Shown: positions 9,765-19,563 of the stretch, in pieces | How positions within the stretch are numbered: position 1 is the stretch's first letter | How the letters are laid out: the number at the start of each line of letters is the position of its first letter | Source of the DNA: Mycolicibacterium porcinum | Lineage (GTDB): Bacteria; Actinomycetota; Actinomycetes; Mycobacteriales; Mycobacteriaceae | Assembly: GCA_001942045.1 (NCBI GenBank) | Contig: MSTD01000030.1 | Span: 1-61,544, forward strand | Direction: 5' to 3' | Length of the DNA: 61,544 bases | Made by a program: the position numbers and the translations under genes | The notes under the pieces: model-generated | What the model was told of the DNA's origin: nothing | Databases searched by the model: none | What the model saw: only the letters and a program-made list of their open reading frames with translations

Positions 9765-10067
9765 TCAGGCGATCGGGTGATGGACGGTGACCAGCTTGGT
9801 GCCGTCGGGAAAAGTGGCCTCGACCTGCACATCGTCCAGCATCTCGGGCACACCCTCCATGACCTGGTCGCGAGTCAGCACCTCGCGTCCACTCACCATC
9901 AACTCCGCGACCGTCCGACCGTCGCGAGCACCTTCCAGCAGGTGATCGGTGATCACCGCGACGGCCTCGGGATGGTTGAGCAACAAGCCGCGAGCCTGCC
10001 TGCGCCGCGCCAGGTCTGCGGCATACGAGATGAGCAGACGATCCTGCTCATGCGGGGTCAAACGCAT
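9765..10067 (-). CDS. ureA: Urease gamma subunit
   Basis: 100-aa structural subunit, starting [23 protein letters not shown] and ending [15 protein letters not shown], both diagnostic of UreA. The ATG at 10067 is chosen over an in-frame GTG six codons upstream because it matches the family start and length. It is the first gene of ureABCFGD. The promoter must lie in the 60 bases between it and the upstream thioesterase gene, or transcription reads through from there. Confidence 0.95.
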   Translation of the reverse strand: MRLTPHEQDRLLISYAADLARRRQARGLLLNHPEAVAVITDHLLEGARDGRTVAELMVSGREVLTRDQVMEGVPEMLDDVQVEATFPDGTKLVTVHHPIA

Positions 10068-10127
10068 AGTGCGCGATCCTGCCACGGCGGGCGCGGTTCG
10101 GCAGCGCTCGCGGCCGCGGCGGAGGCG

Positions 10128-10532
10128 CTACTCGGGGATGTTCTGCAGCCGGACCTGGCCGCGGGCCACCAGCTTGCCGGCCTCGTCGGTGATGGTGATC
10201 AGCCAGAGCTGCTGGCGGCGGCCGCGGTGGATCGGTTCGGAAACCGCTGTGACGGTGCCGGATCCGATCGCGCGAAGGAAGTCGGTGTTGTTGTTGACCC
10301 CGACCACGGTGCCGCCGCCGTTCTGCGACAGCCAGATGTGGCCGGACACACTGGCCAGGCTTTCGACGATCGAGCAGTACACGCCACCGTGCACGATGCC
10401 CCAGGGCTGCAGCAGCTTGTCATGGATCGTCAGCTGTGCGCGGCCGCCGTCGGGGGTGAGCTCGAGATAGGTCAGGCCCAGTTCGGTGTCGAAACCCTTG
10501 CCCAGACCTTCGGGGATATCAGTGGTCGTCAC
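10128..10532 (-). CDS. Hotdog-fold thioesterase, PaaI type (Rv1847-like)
   Basis: A hotdog-domain acyl-CoA thioesterase-like protein of about 134 aa. The signature region PWGIVHGGVYCSIVESLASVSG and the later VVGVNNNTDFLRAI are characteristic of the PaaI/YbdB group. The start is ambiguous. GTG at 10532 gives a length close to M. tuberculosis Rv1847 and has GAGGA close by; GTG at 10562 would add ten residues but has no ribosome site and would lie only 9 bases after the MrsI terminator. The substrate is unknown. It lies 60 bases upstream of ureA, as in M. tuberculosis. Confidence 0.88.
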   Translation of the reverse strand: MTTTDIPEGLGKGFDTELGLTYLELTPDGGRAQLTIHDKLLQPWGIVHGGVYCSIVESLASVSGHIWLSQNGGGTVVGVNNNTDFLRAIGSGTVTAVSEPIHRGRRQQLWLITITDEAGKLVARGQVRLQNIPE

Positions 10533-10565
10533 AGTCCTCGTGTCTACACGCCGTATCGCCACAAA

Positions 10566-10664
10566 GATGCGGGCGGGTCCCGCGTGTACTACGCGGGACC
10601 CGCCCTCGAGTGGACCGGGGGTCTCTGCAGCCCTCAGGACTCCGGCTCGGTCCGTTAGCCTCGT
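10566..10664 (-). ncRNA. mrsI: Candidate iron-responsive small RNA MrsI (ncRv11846-like)
   Basis: A minus-strand transcription unit of about 100 nt is predicted. A promoter (-35 TTGTTA at 10695-10700, -10 TATCAT at 10671-10676, 18-base spacer) would start RNA near 10664. The perfect 15-bp hairpin at 10571-10605 would end it. An IdeR-like box fills the spacer. M. tuberculosis MrsI (ncRv11846) is an approximately 100-nt IdeR-controlled sRNA encoded beside Rv1847 and used for iron sparing. The location, strand, size and regulation all agree. The identification rests on this synteny and layout; the RNA sequence itself was not compared. Confidence 0.75.
10571..10605 (-). terminator. Strong hairpin terminator of the MrsI-like unit
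   Basis: A perfect 15-bp inverted repeat has arms at 10571-10585 and 10591-10605 and a 5-base loop. On the minus strand it is followed by GCATCTTTG, a weak U-run. It ends the predicted sRNA and insulates the thioesterase gene. Confidence 0.8.
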
Positions 10665-10670
10665 ATCTAC

Positions 10671-10700
10671 ATGATAGGCAAGGCTGCCCTAATTTAACAA
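10671..10700 (-). promoter_or_regulatory. Promoter with embedded IdeR-like box for the sRNA
   Basis: The minus-strand -35 TTGTTA (10695-10700) and -10 TATCAT (10671-10676) are separated by 18 bases. The stretch 10674-10692 reads TTAGGGCAGCCTTGCCTAT on the minus strand and matches 14 of 19 positions of the IdeR/DtxR consensus palindrome. IdeR-Fe binding here would block RNA polymerase. The element overlaps the stop codon of the upstream iron-controlled gene. Confidence 0.7.
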
Positions 10701-11459
10701 GACCTTCCCCGCGCGCGCCGAACCGCGAACCGGAAGGCCGAAGCCCACCAGGGCGTCCAGCACCGCCTGGCCACGCCGCATGCTCACCACCTCGCTGGAG
10801 CCGGCCAGCAGCGGGACCTGGGTGGCCGCGCCGACCACCGCTGCCCCCACCATGTGCCACATGGCTGCAATCGACATGGCGCCGTCGCTGATCTCCACCA
10901 ACCGAGCGAACAGCGGCTCCAGTGCGCGATGGCTGCGATGCGCCACCCAGGTGGTCAGTGCGGCCTCACTGGGCAGCGCGACGATCCCGTCATGCGAGGC
11001 ACTGGCGAACCGGGCCGCCCGGCCGCAGTAATAGGGATCCTCCGGCAGGCCGCGCAGGGTCGGATCGACGACGCCGACCCAATCGATCGCCCCTTCGGAG
11101 TCGACGTGGACCCAGAGGTTCTCCAAACCGGTGTCCCAGGCCCGACCCTCCAGCGCCAGCAGCGGCACTACCCGACCGATCACCACATGAATGAAGGTGG
11201 CGGCCAGCTGCTGGGCGACCGCGGCGCGATTTCCCGTCTCAGCCATCGCCGCGTCGAACATGCCCTGGAGCCGGTCCACCGACAGCGCCTCGGCCAACGG
11301 CCACCAACGCCGACGGGACAGGTCGCCCACCACGGCCACGCCGTAGACCCGCGGACACTCCGGGTACAGCTCACGTAAACGCCGACTCGACTCGTGCAGC
11401 GGCAGCGTCCGTTCGATAGCCATACCCGCGATCAGCGGATCTTCGATCAAGACCGTCAT
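10689..11459 (-). CDS. IdeR-box-controlled protein, possibly FhuF-like iron-utilisation protein
   Basis: A 256-aa protein starting MTVLIEDPLIAGMAIERTL at the ATG at 11459, with GGAGG four bases upstream. In general layout (helical, conserved Trp/His residues, no signal peptide) it resembles proteins often labelled siderophore-iron or 'iron reductase' FhuF-like in mycobacteria. However, the C-terminal CC-x10-CxxC iron-sulfur motif of true FhuF is absent; there are only two Cys in the protein (ECPRV and YYCGR). An IdeR-like box lies 27 bases upstream, so it is expected to be induced under iron starvation. Its function is inferred from regulation, not from recognised active-site residues. Confidence 0.6.
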   Translation of the reverse strand: MTVLIEDPLIAGMAIERTLPLHESSRRLRELYPECPRVYGVAVVGDLSRRRWWPLAEALSVDRLQGMFDAAMAETGNRAAVAQQLAATFIHVVIGRVVPLLALEGRAWDTGLENLWVHVDSEGAIDWVGVVDPTLRGLPEDPYYCGRAARFASASHDGIVALPSEAALTTWVAHRSHRALEPLFARLVEISDGAMSIAAMWHMVGAAVVGAATQVPLLAGSSEVVSMRRGQAVLDALVGFGLPVRGSARAGKVLLN

Positions 11460-11485
11460 GTCACCTCCGAAGGCTCCAGTTTGAC

Positions 11486-11504
11486 TTAGGTTAGCCTTAC
11501 TATA
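11486..11504 (-). promoter_or_regulatory. IdeR-like iron box
   Basis: The minus-strand reading TATAGTAAGGCTAACCTAA matches 15 of 19 positions of the IdeR consensus palindrome. A possible -10 (TATAGT, 11499-11504) lies within it. Binding would repress the gene starting at 11459 when iron is plentiful. Confidence 0.75.
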
Positions 11505-11604
11505 GTCACGTGAAGGATGAGAGCTACCCCCTGTGACTCGATTCACAAACGCCCCCACATATGGCGCTGACCTTGCCCTAAACGGCGGCGAAGGCCCGTC
11601 CGCG

Positions 11605-11662
11605 TACTATCGCCAAACGCATACGACGCGCGGTAGTAAACCCGTAGTACGCTGGCTTTACT
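11605..11662. promoter_or_regulatory. Candidate BlaI operator region
   Basis: TACTA at 11605-11609, TAGTA at 11634-11638 and 11645-11649, and TTTACT at 11657-11662 lie just upstream of blaI. BlaI-family repressors bind dyads of TACTA/TAGTA-type half-sites, so auto-repression of the blaI operon is likely. Exact dyad spacing is not canonical, so the precise site is uncertain. Confidence 0.5.
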
Positions 11663-11681
11663 GCTCAGGAGAGAACGGAAC

Positions 11682-12098
11682 ATGGCCAAATTGACGCGTC
11701 TCGGGGAACTTGAGCGCGAGGTGATGGATCACCTGTGGTCCGCGCCCGAACCCCAAACAGTGCGCCAAGTCCATGAGGCGCTGGCCGCCCGCCGCGACTT
11801 GGCCTACACCACGATCATGACCGTGCTGCAACGACTGGCGAAGAAGAACCTCGTCGTGCAGCACCGCGATGACCGCGCACACCGCTACGCGCCCACCCAT
11901 GGGCGCGACGAGCTGGTCGCCGGCCTGATGGTCGATGCCCTCGACCAGGCCTCGGACTCCGGCAGCCGCCAGGCCGCGCTGGTCCATTTCGTCGAGAAAG
12001 TCGGTATCGACGAAGCCCGGGCACTGCGCCGGGCGCTCGCCGAACTGGAGAGCAAGCACCAGCTGCCCCCACCGGCTGGTAATTCGGGTACTGCCTGA
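11682..12098 (+). CDS. blaI: BlaI-family transcriptional repressor
   Basis: 138-aa winged-helix repressor of the BlaI/MecI/CopY (penicillinase repressor) family. The N-terminal LGELEREVMDHLWSAPEPQTVRQVHEAL and the recognition region LAYTTIMTVLQRLAKKNLVV are the standard signatures; the C-terminal ~50 residues form the dimerisation helix. The ATG follows GGAGAG. It is orthologous to Rv1846c, which controls beta-lactamase and some respiratory genes in M. tuberculosis. The M56 protease gene starts 14 bases after its stop and is its probable antagonist. Confidence 0.95.
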   Translation: MAKLTRLGELEREVMDHLWSAPEPQTVRQVHEALAARRDLAYTTIMTVLQRLAKKNLVVQHRDDRAHRYAPTHGRDELVAGLMVDALDQASDSGSRQAALVHFVEKVGIDEARALRRALAELESKHQLPPPAGNSGTA

Positions 12099-12112
12099 GA
12101 GAGACTTACGGC

Positions 12113-13084
12113 GTGTCCGCGCTGGCCTTCACCCTCGTCGCACTGGCCCTGGTGGGACCGGTGCCCGCGGTGTTGGCCCGTTCGGCGTGGCCCCTGCGTG
12201 CACCGCGCGCGGCGATCGTGCTGTGGCAGTCGATCGCGTTGGCCGCAGTGCTCTCGGCCTTCTCGGCCGGTATCGCGATCGCCAGCCGCCTGTTCGTACC
12301 CGGGCCCGATGGTCGGCCGACGGCAACCATCACCAGCGAGATCGACGCCCTCGGATGGCCGTTGTGGCTGCTCCTGGTCGTCGTCTTCACTCTGACACTG
12401 TTCATCGGCGGTCGGCTGTGCGTGGCCGTGATCCAGGTGGCGGTGGCCACCCGCCGCCGCCGCGCCCATCACCGCATGATGGTCGACCTGCTCAGCAAGT
12501 CCCGCGACGCGGTCCCGGCCCACCTGTGTACGGCCCACCGCCCGCTCGCCGGCGATGAGCTGCGCATCCTCGACGTGGCGCAGCCACTCGCCTACTGCCT
12601 GCCCGGCGTCCGCAGTCGCGTCGTGGTCAGCGAGGGAACATTGACGACCTTGTCCGACAACGAAGTGGCCGCGATCCTCACCCATGAGCGGGCCCACCTG
12701 CGGGCCCGTCACGACCTGGTGCTGGAAATGTTCACCGCCGTCCACGCCGCCTTCCCCCGGTTCGTCCGCAGCGCCAATGCCCTGGACGCGGTCCGGCTGC
12801 TGATCGAGCTGCTCGCCGACGACGCCGCAGTACGCACCGCCGGCCCCACTCCCCTGGCCCGGGCGCTGGTCGCCTGCGCGAACGGCCGCACCCCCTCGGG
12901 CGCGCTGGCCGCGGGCGGGCCGACCACCGTGATCCGGGTACGCAGACTGGGCGGCAAGCCCAACAGTGTCGCCATGGCCGTCACCGCATACCTGGCCGCC
13001 GCCGCCGTGCTGGTGGTACCCACCGTGGCCGTTGCCGTCCCCTGGCTCACCGAGCTTCACCGCCTGTTCGCCGGGCTGGGATAA
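12113..13084 (+). CDS. BlaR1-like M56 family membrane metalloprotease
   Basis: 323-aa integral membrane zinc protease. Three N-terminal hydrophobic segments (residues about 2-21, 38-62, 80-110) and one C-terminal segment (about 284-308) frame a cytoplasmic domain with the zinc motif HERAH at residues 191-195, preceded by DNEVAAILT. Unlike classical BlaR1 it lacks a C-terminal penicillin-binding sensor domain, as in Rv1845c. It is in an operon with blaI and probably cleaves or inactivates that repressor on an envelope signal that cannot be read from the sequence. The start is GTG at 12113. Confidence 0.9.
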   Translation: MSALAFTLVALALVGPVPAVLARSAWPLRAPRAAIVLWQSIALAAVLSAFSAGIAIASRLFVPGPDGRPTATITSEIDALGWPLWLLLVVVFTLTLFIGGRLCVAVIQVAVATRRRRAHHRMMVDLLSKSRDAVPAHLCTAHRPLAGDELRILDVAQPLAYCLPGVRSRVVVSEGTLTTLSDNEVAAILTHERAHLRARHDLVLEMFTAVHAAFPRFVRSANALDAVRLLIELLADDAAVRTAGPTPLARALVACANGRTPSGALAAGGPTTVIRVRRLGGKPNSVAMAVTAYLAAAAVLVVPTVAVAVPWLTELHRLFAGLG

Positions 13085-13135
13085 GCCGCCGTCCGACAGG
13101 CGTTCTGACACAACAAAACAACGAAAGGCTGCTGC

Positions 13136-14590
13136 ATGAGCAAGACCAGCACTTCTGGCACGGCACAGATCGGAGTCACCGGCCTGGCCGTGATGGGCTC
13201 CAACCTCGCTCGCAACTTCGCCCACCACGGCTATACCGTTGCGCTGCACAACCGGTCGATCGCCAAAACCGATGCGCTGCTGGCCGAGCACGGTTCCGAG
13301 GGCAAGTTCGTGCGCAGCGAGACGATCGCGGAATTCCTTGACGCCCTGGAGAAGCCGCGCCGGGTGATCATCATGGTCAAGGCCGGCGAACCGACCGATG
13401 CCGTGATCAACGAGCTGGCCGACGCCATGGAGCCCGGCGACATCATCATCGACGGCGGCAACGCGCTCTACACCGACACCATTCGCCGCGAGAAGGCGAT
13501 CCGCGAGCGCGGCCTGCACTTCGTCGGCGCGGGCATCTCCGGTGGCGAGGAAGGCGCGCTCAACGGCCCGTCGATCATGCCCGGCGGCCCGGCGGAGTCG
13601 TACAAGTCCCTCGGCCCGCTGCTGGAGGAGATCTCCGCCCACGTGGACGGCGTGCCGTGCTGCACCCACATCGGCCCGGACGGCGCCGGGCACTTCGTGA
13701 AGATGGTGCACAACGGCATCGAATACTCCGACATGCAGCTCATCGGCGAGGCCTACCAGTTGCTGCGCGACGGGCTGGGTATGTCCGCACCCGAGATCGC
13801 CGACGTGTTCGCCGAGTGGAACAAGGGCGAACTGGACAGCTACCTGGTCGAGATCACCGCCGAGGTGCTCCGCCAGGTCGACGCCAAGACCGGCAAGCCG
13901 CTGGTCGACGTGATCGTGGACGAGGCCGAGCAGAAGGGCACCGGGCGCTGGACCGTGAAGTCCGCGCTCGATCTGGGCGTGCCGGTCACCGGGATCGCCG
14001 AAGCCGTGTTCGCCCGCGCGCTGTCTGGCTCGGTCGCCCAGCGCAAGGCCACCACCAACCTGGCTTCGGGCGAACTCGGCGCAAAGCCCAGTGACGCAAA
14101 GCAATTCACCGAGGACGTACGGCAGGCGCTGTACGCCTCCAAAATCGTCGCCTACGCCCAGGGCTTCAACCAGATCCAGGCCGGCTCGGCCGAGTACGAC
14201 TGGAACCTCACCCCGGGCGATCTCGCAACCATCTGGCGCGGCGGCTGCATCATCCGGGCCAAGTTCCTCAACCGGATCAAAGAAGCCTTCGACGCCGAGC
14301 CTGATCTGGCCACGCTTCTGGCCGCCCCGTATTTCCGCAGCGCGGTGGAGTCGGCGATCGACAGCTGGCGCCGCGTCGTCGTCACCGCCACGCAGCTCGG
14401 CATCCCCATTCCCGGCTTCTCGTCGGCGCTGTCCTACTACGACGCACTGCGCACCGAGCGGCTGCCCGCAGCCTTGACCCAGGGCTTGCGCGATTTCTTC
14501 GGCGCGCACACCTACGGGCGCACCGACGCCGAGCCCGGCCAGAAGTTCCACACGCTGTGGAGCGGAGACCGCAGCGAAGTTCCTGCCTGA
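13136..14590 (+). CDS. gnd: 6-phosphogluconate dehydrogenase (decarboxylating)
   Basis: Oxidative pentose-phosphate enzyme converting 6-phosphogluconate to ribulose-5-phosphate with CO2 release, 484 aa. An N-terminal Rossmann motif (GVTGLAVMGSNLARN) precedes GGEEGALNGPSIMPGG and the catalytic-lysine signature GAGHFVKMVHNGIEYSDMQLI. The helical C-terminal half is full length, so this is the long dimeric form (Gnd1, Rv1844c) rather than the short one. The ATG is at 13136, preceded by a GAAAGG ribosome site. Confidence 0.96.
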   Translation: MSKTSTSGTAQIGVTGLAVMGSNLARNFAHHGYTVALHNRSIAKTDALLAEHGSEGKFVRSETIAEFLDALEKPRRVIIMVKAGEPTDAVINELADAMEPGDIIIDGGNALYTDTIRREKAIRERGLHFVGAGISGGEEGALNGPSIMPGGPAESYKSLGPLLEEISAHVDGVPCCTHIGPDGAGHFVKMVHNGIEYSDMQLIGEAYQLLRDGLGMSAPEIADVFAEWNKGELDSYLVEITAEVLRQVDAKTGKPLVDVIVDEAEQKGTGRWTVKSALDLGVPVTGIAEAVFARALSGSVAQRKATTNLASGELGAKPSDAKQFTEDVRQALYASKIVAYAQGFNQIQAGSAEYDWNLTPGDLATIWRGGCIIRAKFLNRIKEAFDAEPDLATLLAAPYFRSAVESAIDSWRRVVVTATQLGIPIPGFSSALSYYDALRTERLPAALTQGLRDFFGAHTYGRTDAEPGQKFHTLWSGDRSEVPA

Positions 14591-14594
14591 GTAG

Positions 14595-16127
<1,533 letters not shown>

Positions 16128-16147
16128 TCCGGCGAGTCGCGATACTA

Positions 16148-16365
16148 TTGGGGTTCCTGAATGCCGAGTGGACGGTGGCATGCCGCCCTTTCGTCTGCTC
16201 GGTCAGATCGAACGAAAGGGTTCACGTGCCGCAGGCACCCACCGAGGCCTCCGGTTCTGAACCGGCCTTCGGGGTGGAACACCAGTCACTTCTGAGCGCC
16301 GAAGCTGACGACCCCTCTCCTAGTCGGCCGGGCCCCGGGCCCGGCGCAGCACTGATGAGCATCTG
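16148..16365 (+). promoter_or_regulatory. Structured 5' leader of the CNNM operon (possible RNA switch)
   Basis: A 9-bp perfect stem pairs 16186-16194 with 16212-16220 and buries the AAAGGG ribosome site of the small ORF starting at 16226. An overlapping alternative stem is GGTGGCATGCCGCC (16174-16187). A third, GC-only palindrome occupies 16327-16345, about 20 bases before the CNNM start. Mutually exclusive pairings plus a coupled small ORF are the usual ingredients of an attenuation or riboswitch leader. No known riboswitch consensus was recognised here. Confidence 0.5.
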
Positions 16366-16366
16366 A
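16226..16366 (+). CDS. Small Pro-rich leader ORF coupled to the CNNM gene
   Basis: A 46-codon ORF starts with GTG at 16226, behind AAAGGG at 16215-16220, and ends in a TGATG junction with the next gene, so its TGA overlaps the ATG at 16366. The product begins [13 protein letters not shown] and ends [14 protein letters not shown]. The Pro-Gly-rich tail coincides with the GC palindrome. In other bacteria, Mg-transport genes are controlled by Pro-rich leader peptides; that is an analogy only. An in-frame ATG at 16148 gives a longer 72-codon reading. Confidence 0.45.
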   Translation: MPQAPTEASGSEPAFGVEHQSLLSAEADDPSPSRPGPGPGAALMSI

Positions 16367-17733
16367 TGGGCAGCTCAACCGACGTGCTCCTGTCGTTGCT
16401 GTCGATCTTGGCTATCGTCCTGCTCACCTTCGGTACCGCGGTGTTCGTGGCCGCCGAGTTCTCTCTGACCGCACTCGAGCGCAGCACGGTCGAGGCCAAC
16501 GCCCGCACCGGCGACCGCCGCGACCAACTGGTCCGCCGCGCCCACCGCACGCTGTCCTTCCAGCTCTCCGGGGCCCAGGTCGGCATCTCGATCACCACCC
16601 TGGCCACCGGTTATCTCGCCGAACCCGTCGTCGGCGAACTGATTCGGCCGGGCCTCGACGCCCTCGGGATCCCCGCCAGATTCGCCGGTGGCCTGTCCCT
16701 GTTCCTGGCGGTGGTCATCGCGACGTCGCTGTCGATGGTGTTCGGCGAGCTGGTCCCCAAGAACCTGGCGGTGGCCCGTCCGGTCCCGACGGCCCGCGCC
16801 GCCGCACCGTTCCAATTGCTGTTCTCGATGTTGTTCACCCCGGTCATCCGGCTGACCAACGGCACCGCCAACTGGATCCTCCGCCGGCTGGGGATCGAAC
16901 CGGCCGAGGAACTGCGGTCGGCGCGCTCGGCCCAGGAACTGGCGTCACTGGTACGCAACTCCGCCCGCAGCGGATCCCTCGACCCGACCACCGCGTTGTT
17001 GGTGCACCGCTCACTGCAGTTCGGCGAGCGTTCCGCCGAGGAACTGATGACCCCACGTTCCAAGATCGAGGTCCTCGACGCGGCGGACTCGGTGACCGAC
17101 CTGATGAACGCCGCGATCCGCACGGGCTACTCGCGTTTCCCGATCGTCGAGGGCGACCTCGACGAGACCATCGGCGTCGTCCACATCAAGCAGGTATTCA
17201 CGATCCCGCGCGAGGACCGGGACCGGACCCGACTTGCCGCCTTGGCGCTGCCGGTGGCCACCGTGCCGTCCACCCTCGACGGCGACGCGGTGATGACCCA
17301 GATCCGCGCCAACGGATTGCAGACCGCGCTCGTCGTCGACGAGTACGGCGGCACCGCGGGCATGGTGACGGTCGAGGATCTGATCGAGGAGATCGTCGGC
17401 GACGTTCGGGACGAGCACGACGACGCCACTCCCGACGTGGTGCCGGCCGGAGCGGGATGGCAGGTGTCCGGGTTGCTTCGCATCGACGAGGTGGCGACCA
17501 GCACCGGATTCCGGGCGCTCGAAGGAGAGTACGAGACCATCGGCGGGCTGGTCCTGCAGGAACTCGGGCACATACCGGAGGCCGGCGAGTCCGTGGAGCT
17601 CACGGCGTTCGATCCCGACGGAGATCCGGACAAGCCGACGCACTGGCTGGCCACCGTGGTGCGGATGGACGGCCGCCGGATCGACCTGCTCGAGCTGACC
17701 AGCCTCGGCCACCGGGAGAACAGCCATGGGTGA
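16366..17733 (+). CDS. CNNM/CorC-family membrane protein (Rv1842c-like)
   Basis: 455-aa integral membrane protein of the CNNM/CorC (HlyC/CorC, hemolysin-like) family. The N-terminal DUF21 domain has several membrane segments with [14 protein letters not shown] and the conserved [11 protein letters not shown] motif. It is followed by a tandem CBS pair (about residues 225-345, with [28 protein letters not shown]) and a C-terminal CorC/transporter-associated domain. The family is linked to Mg2+/Co2+ export or Mg homeostasis. Its stop overlaps the start of the next, related gene by 8 bases, and its start overlaps the leader ORF stop. Confidence 0.92.
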   Translation: MGSSTDVLLSLLSILAIVLLTFGTAVFVAAEFSLTALERSTVEANARTGDRRDQLVRRAHRTLSFQLSGAQVGISITTLATGYLAEPVVGELIRPGLDALGIPARFAGGLSLFLAVVIATSLSMVFGELVPKNLAVARPVPTARAAAPFQLLFSMLFTPVIRLTNGTANWILRRLGIEPAEELRSARSAQELASLVRNSARSGSLDPTTALLVHRSLQFGERSAEELMTPRSKIEVLDAADSVTDLMNAAIRTGYSRFPIVEGDLDETIGVVHIKQVFTIPREDRDRTRLAALALPVATVPSTLDGDAVMTQIRANGLQTALVVDEYGGTAGMVTVEDLIEEIVGDVRDEHDDATPDVVPAGAGWQVSGLLRIDEVATSTGFRALEGEYETIGGLVLQELGHIPEAGESVELTAFDPDGDPDKPTHWLATVVRMDGRRIDLLELTSLGHRENSHG

Positions 17734-18799
17734 CATCCTCGGGGTGCTGCTGACCGTGCTGCTGCTCGCCGCCAACGCGTTCTTCGTGGCCGCGGAGTTC
17801 GCGCTGATCTCGGCCCGCCGCGACCGGCTGCAGGCCTTGGCCGAACAGGGTAAACGCAGCGCCGTCACCGTCATTCGAGCCGGTGAGCACCTGTCGCTGA
17901 TGCTGGCCGGCTCTCAGCTGGGAATCACGATCTGCTCGATCCTGCTGGGCCGGGTGGGCGAACCGGCCGTCGCGCATCTGCTGGAGAAGCCGTTCGCGTT
18001 GGTCGGCGTGTCCGATGCCGTGCTGCACACGGTCTCGTTCTTCGTCGCGCTGGCCATCGTGGTGATCCTGCATGTGCTGCTCGGCGAGATGGTGCCGAAG
18101 AACATCGCCATCGCGGGTCCCGAGACGGCCGCGATGCTGCTGATCCCGCCCTACCTGGTCTATATCCGGGCGGCCCGGCCGTTCATCGCGTTCTACAACT
18201 GGTGCGCCAACGTCACCCTGCGGGCCTTCCGGGTGGAACCGAAGGATGAGCTGGAATCGGCCGTGTCGACCGTCGAATTGTCCGAGATGATCGCGGAGTC
18301 GGTGTCGGAAGGACTGCTCGACACCGAGGAGCACGGTCGGTTGACGCGGGCCCTGCAGACCCGGAGCCGCACGGTCAGCGACGTGGCGATGCCGTTGAAC
18401 GACATTCATGCGATCCGGGTCGCCGCGCAGGGTTCAGGGCCCACGGTGGGCGATGTGGAGCGCGCCCTCACCGAGACCGGCTACTCGCGCTTCCCGGTGG
18501 CCGACGCCTTCGGCGAGTTCATCGGCTATCTGCACATCAAAGATGTGTTGCCACACATCAACGATCCCGATGCGGTGCTGGATGTGTCGATGGTCCGACC
18601 GCTGCCGCAGATCCCGGCCTCGACGCCGCTGCCCGACGCGTTGTCGCGGATGCGGCGGAGCAACAGTCACCTCGCGCTGGTGGTCTCGCGCGAAGAGCAC
18701 GATGAAGATGCGGACGGCACCGTCATCGCCATGGTGGCGCTGGAGGACCTGGTCGAGGACCTGGTCGGCACCGTGCGAGACGGTACCCACCGCATCTGA
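17726..18799 (+). CDS. CNNM/CorC-family membrane protein (Rv1841c-like)
   Basis: 357-aa paralogue of the preceding gene with the same DUF21 core ([36 protein letters not shown]) and a CBS pair (about residues 220-350, ending [16 protein letters not shown]). It lacks the C-terminal CorC domain, which explains its shorter length. The two proteins probably act as a hetero-oligomeric ion transporter or sensor, as their overlapping genes are co-translated. The convergent TetR gene ends 9 bases beyond its stop. Confidence 0.92.
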   Translation: MGDILGVLLTVLLLAANAFFVAAEFALISARRDRLQALAEQGKRSAVTVIRAGEHLSLMLAGSQLGITICSILLGRVGEPAVAHLLEKPFALVGVSDAVLHTVSFFVALAIVVILHVLLGEMVPKNIAIAGPETAAMLLIPPYLVYIRAARPFIAFYNWCANVTLRAFRVEPKDELESAVSTVELSEMIAESVSEGLLDTEEHGRLTRALQTRSRTVSDVAMPLNDIHAIRVAAQGSGPTVGDVERALTETGYSRFPVADAFGEFIGYLHIKDVLPHINDPDAVLDVSMVRPLPQIPASTPLPDALSRMRRSNSHLALVVSREEHDEDADGTVIAMVALEDLVEDLVGTVRDGTHRI

Positions 18800-18808
18800 G
18801 CCGCAGGC

Positions 18809-19426
18809 CTATCCCGCGGGTTGAGCGAGCAACCCACGCAGGATCAGGTCGGCCAGATCGGTGGCCGCACGCTCGACGGCCTGATCCGTGTCGTCGATCC
18901 CCCGGACACACACGGCGTACATCGCGGCGCCGCCGATCGCGTCCATGATGGTGTCGATGTCGACCTGCCGACGAGCGTGCCCGTGGGCGGCGGCGTCGTT
19001 GACGAGCGACGCGAGCTGGGTACGCGCGGCAGCGTCGAGCCGTTCGGTCATGAGCCTGCGGATGTCGGAGTCGGCCCGCAGGTCGGTCAATAGGCCCGGA
19101 ATCGATTCCCGCACAGCGGGTTCGCGGAACAGCAGGTAGGCACCGCGACACAGCCGGGCGATCTCGGTGGCGACGTCGTCGCTCGGTGCGGCCGGGTCCA
19201 GATCCGGGAAGACGGCTTCATGGACCAGCAGTGCCTTGGACTTCCACCTGCGATAGATGGTCGGGCGGCTGACGCCGGCCGTGCTGGCGATCAGGTCGAT
19301 GGACGTCGCCGCGTAGCCCCGCTGCACCAGCAATCGGCGGGTCGTGCTCAGGACGGCCTGGTCGATCGACGGGTCAGGACGTGACCCCTGCCGCCGGTGG
19401 CGTGTGCCGGCCGGACGCGACTCCAC
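18809..19426 (-). CDS. TetR-family transcriptional regulator
   Basis: 205-aa regulator. The N-terminal helix-turn-helix (RRLLVQRGYAATSIDLIASTAGVSRPTIYRRWKSKALLV, residues about 29-67) is canonical TetR; the C-terminal ligand domain is unassigned. The start is GTG at 19426 with GGAGACAGC upstream. It is divergent from an MDR-type oxidoreductase; a 31-base imperfect palindrome in between is its probable operator, so it likely controls that gene and itself. Confidence 0.9.
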   Translation of the reverse strand: MESRPAGTRHRRQGSRPDPSIDQAVLSTTRRLLVQRGYAATSIDLIASTAGVSRPTIYRRWKSKALLVHEAVFPDLDPAAPSDDVATEIARLCRGAYLLFREPAVRESIPGLLTDLRADSDIRRLMTERLDAAARTQLASLVNDAAAHGHARRQVDIDTIMDAIGGAAMYAVCVRGIDDTDQAVERAATDLADLILRGLLAQPAG

Positions 19427-19512
19427 GCTGTCTCCTCACATCGCCGGGCGGATCAGCCGAAGTTTGGCACAACGATGGCCGCCTACCGGAACTCACCATT
19501 GCCATGGTCTCA

Positions 19513-19543
19513 CATTTGTTGTTACATCGTGTAATGACAAATG
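19513..19543. promoter_or_regulatory. Probable TetR operator
   Basis: An inverted repeat with 14-base arms, CATTTGTTGTTACA and TGTAATGACAAATG, has two mismatches and a TCG centre. It lies between the divergent TetR gene (start 19426) and the oxidoreductase gene (start 19564), about 20 bases before the latter start. It is the natural operator for the neighbouring regulator. Confidence 0.65.
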
Positions 19544-19563
19544 CTCCATGGAGGTATTGACCA

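Noticed and set aside
10533..10562. Ten-residue N-terminal extension of the thioesterase
   Set aside because: No ribosome site and immediately adjacent to the sRNA terminator; kept only as an alternative start.
16128..16365. Known M-box or yybP-ykoY riboswitch before the CNNM genes
   Set aside because: The conserved sequence blocks of those classes were not found, so it is reported only as an unassigned structured leader.
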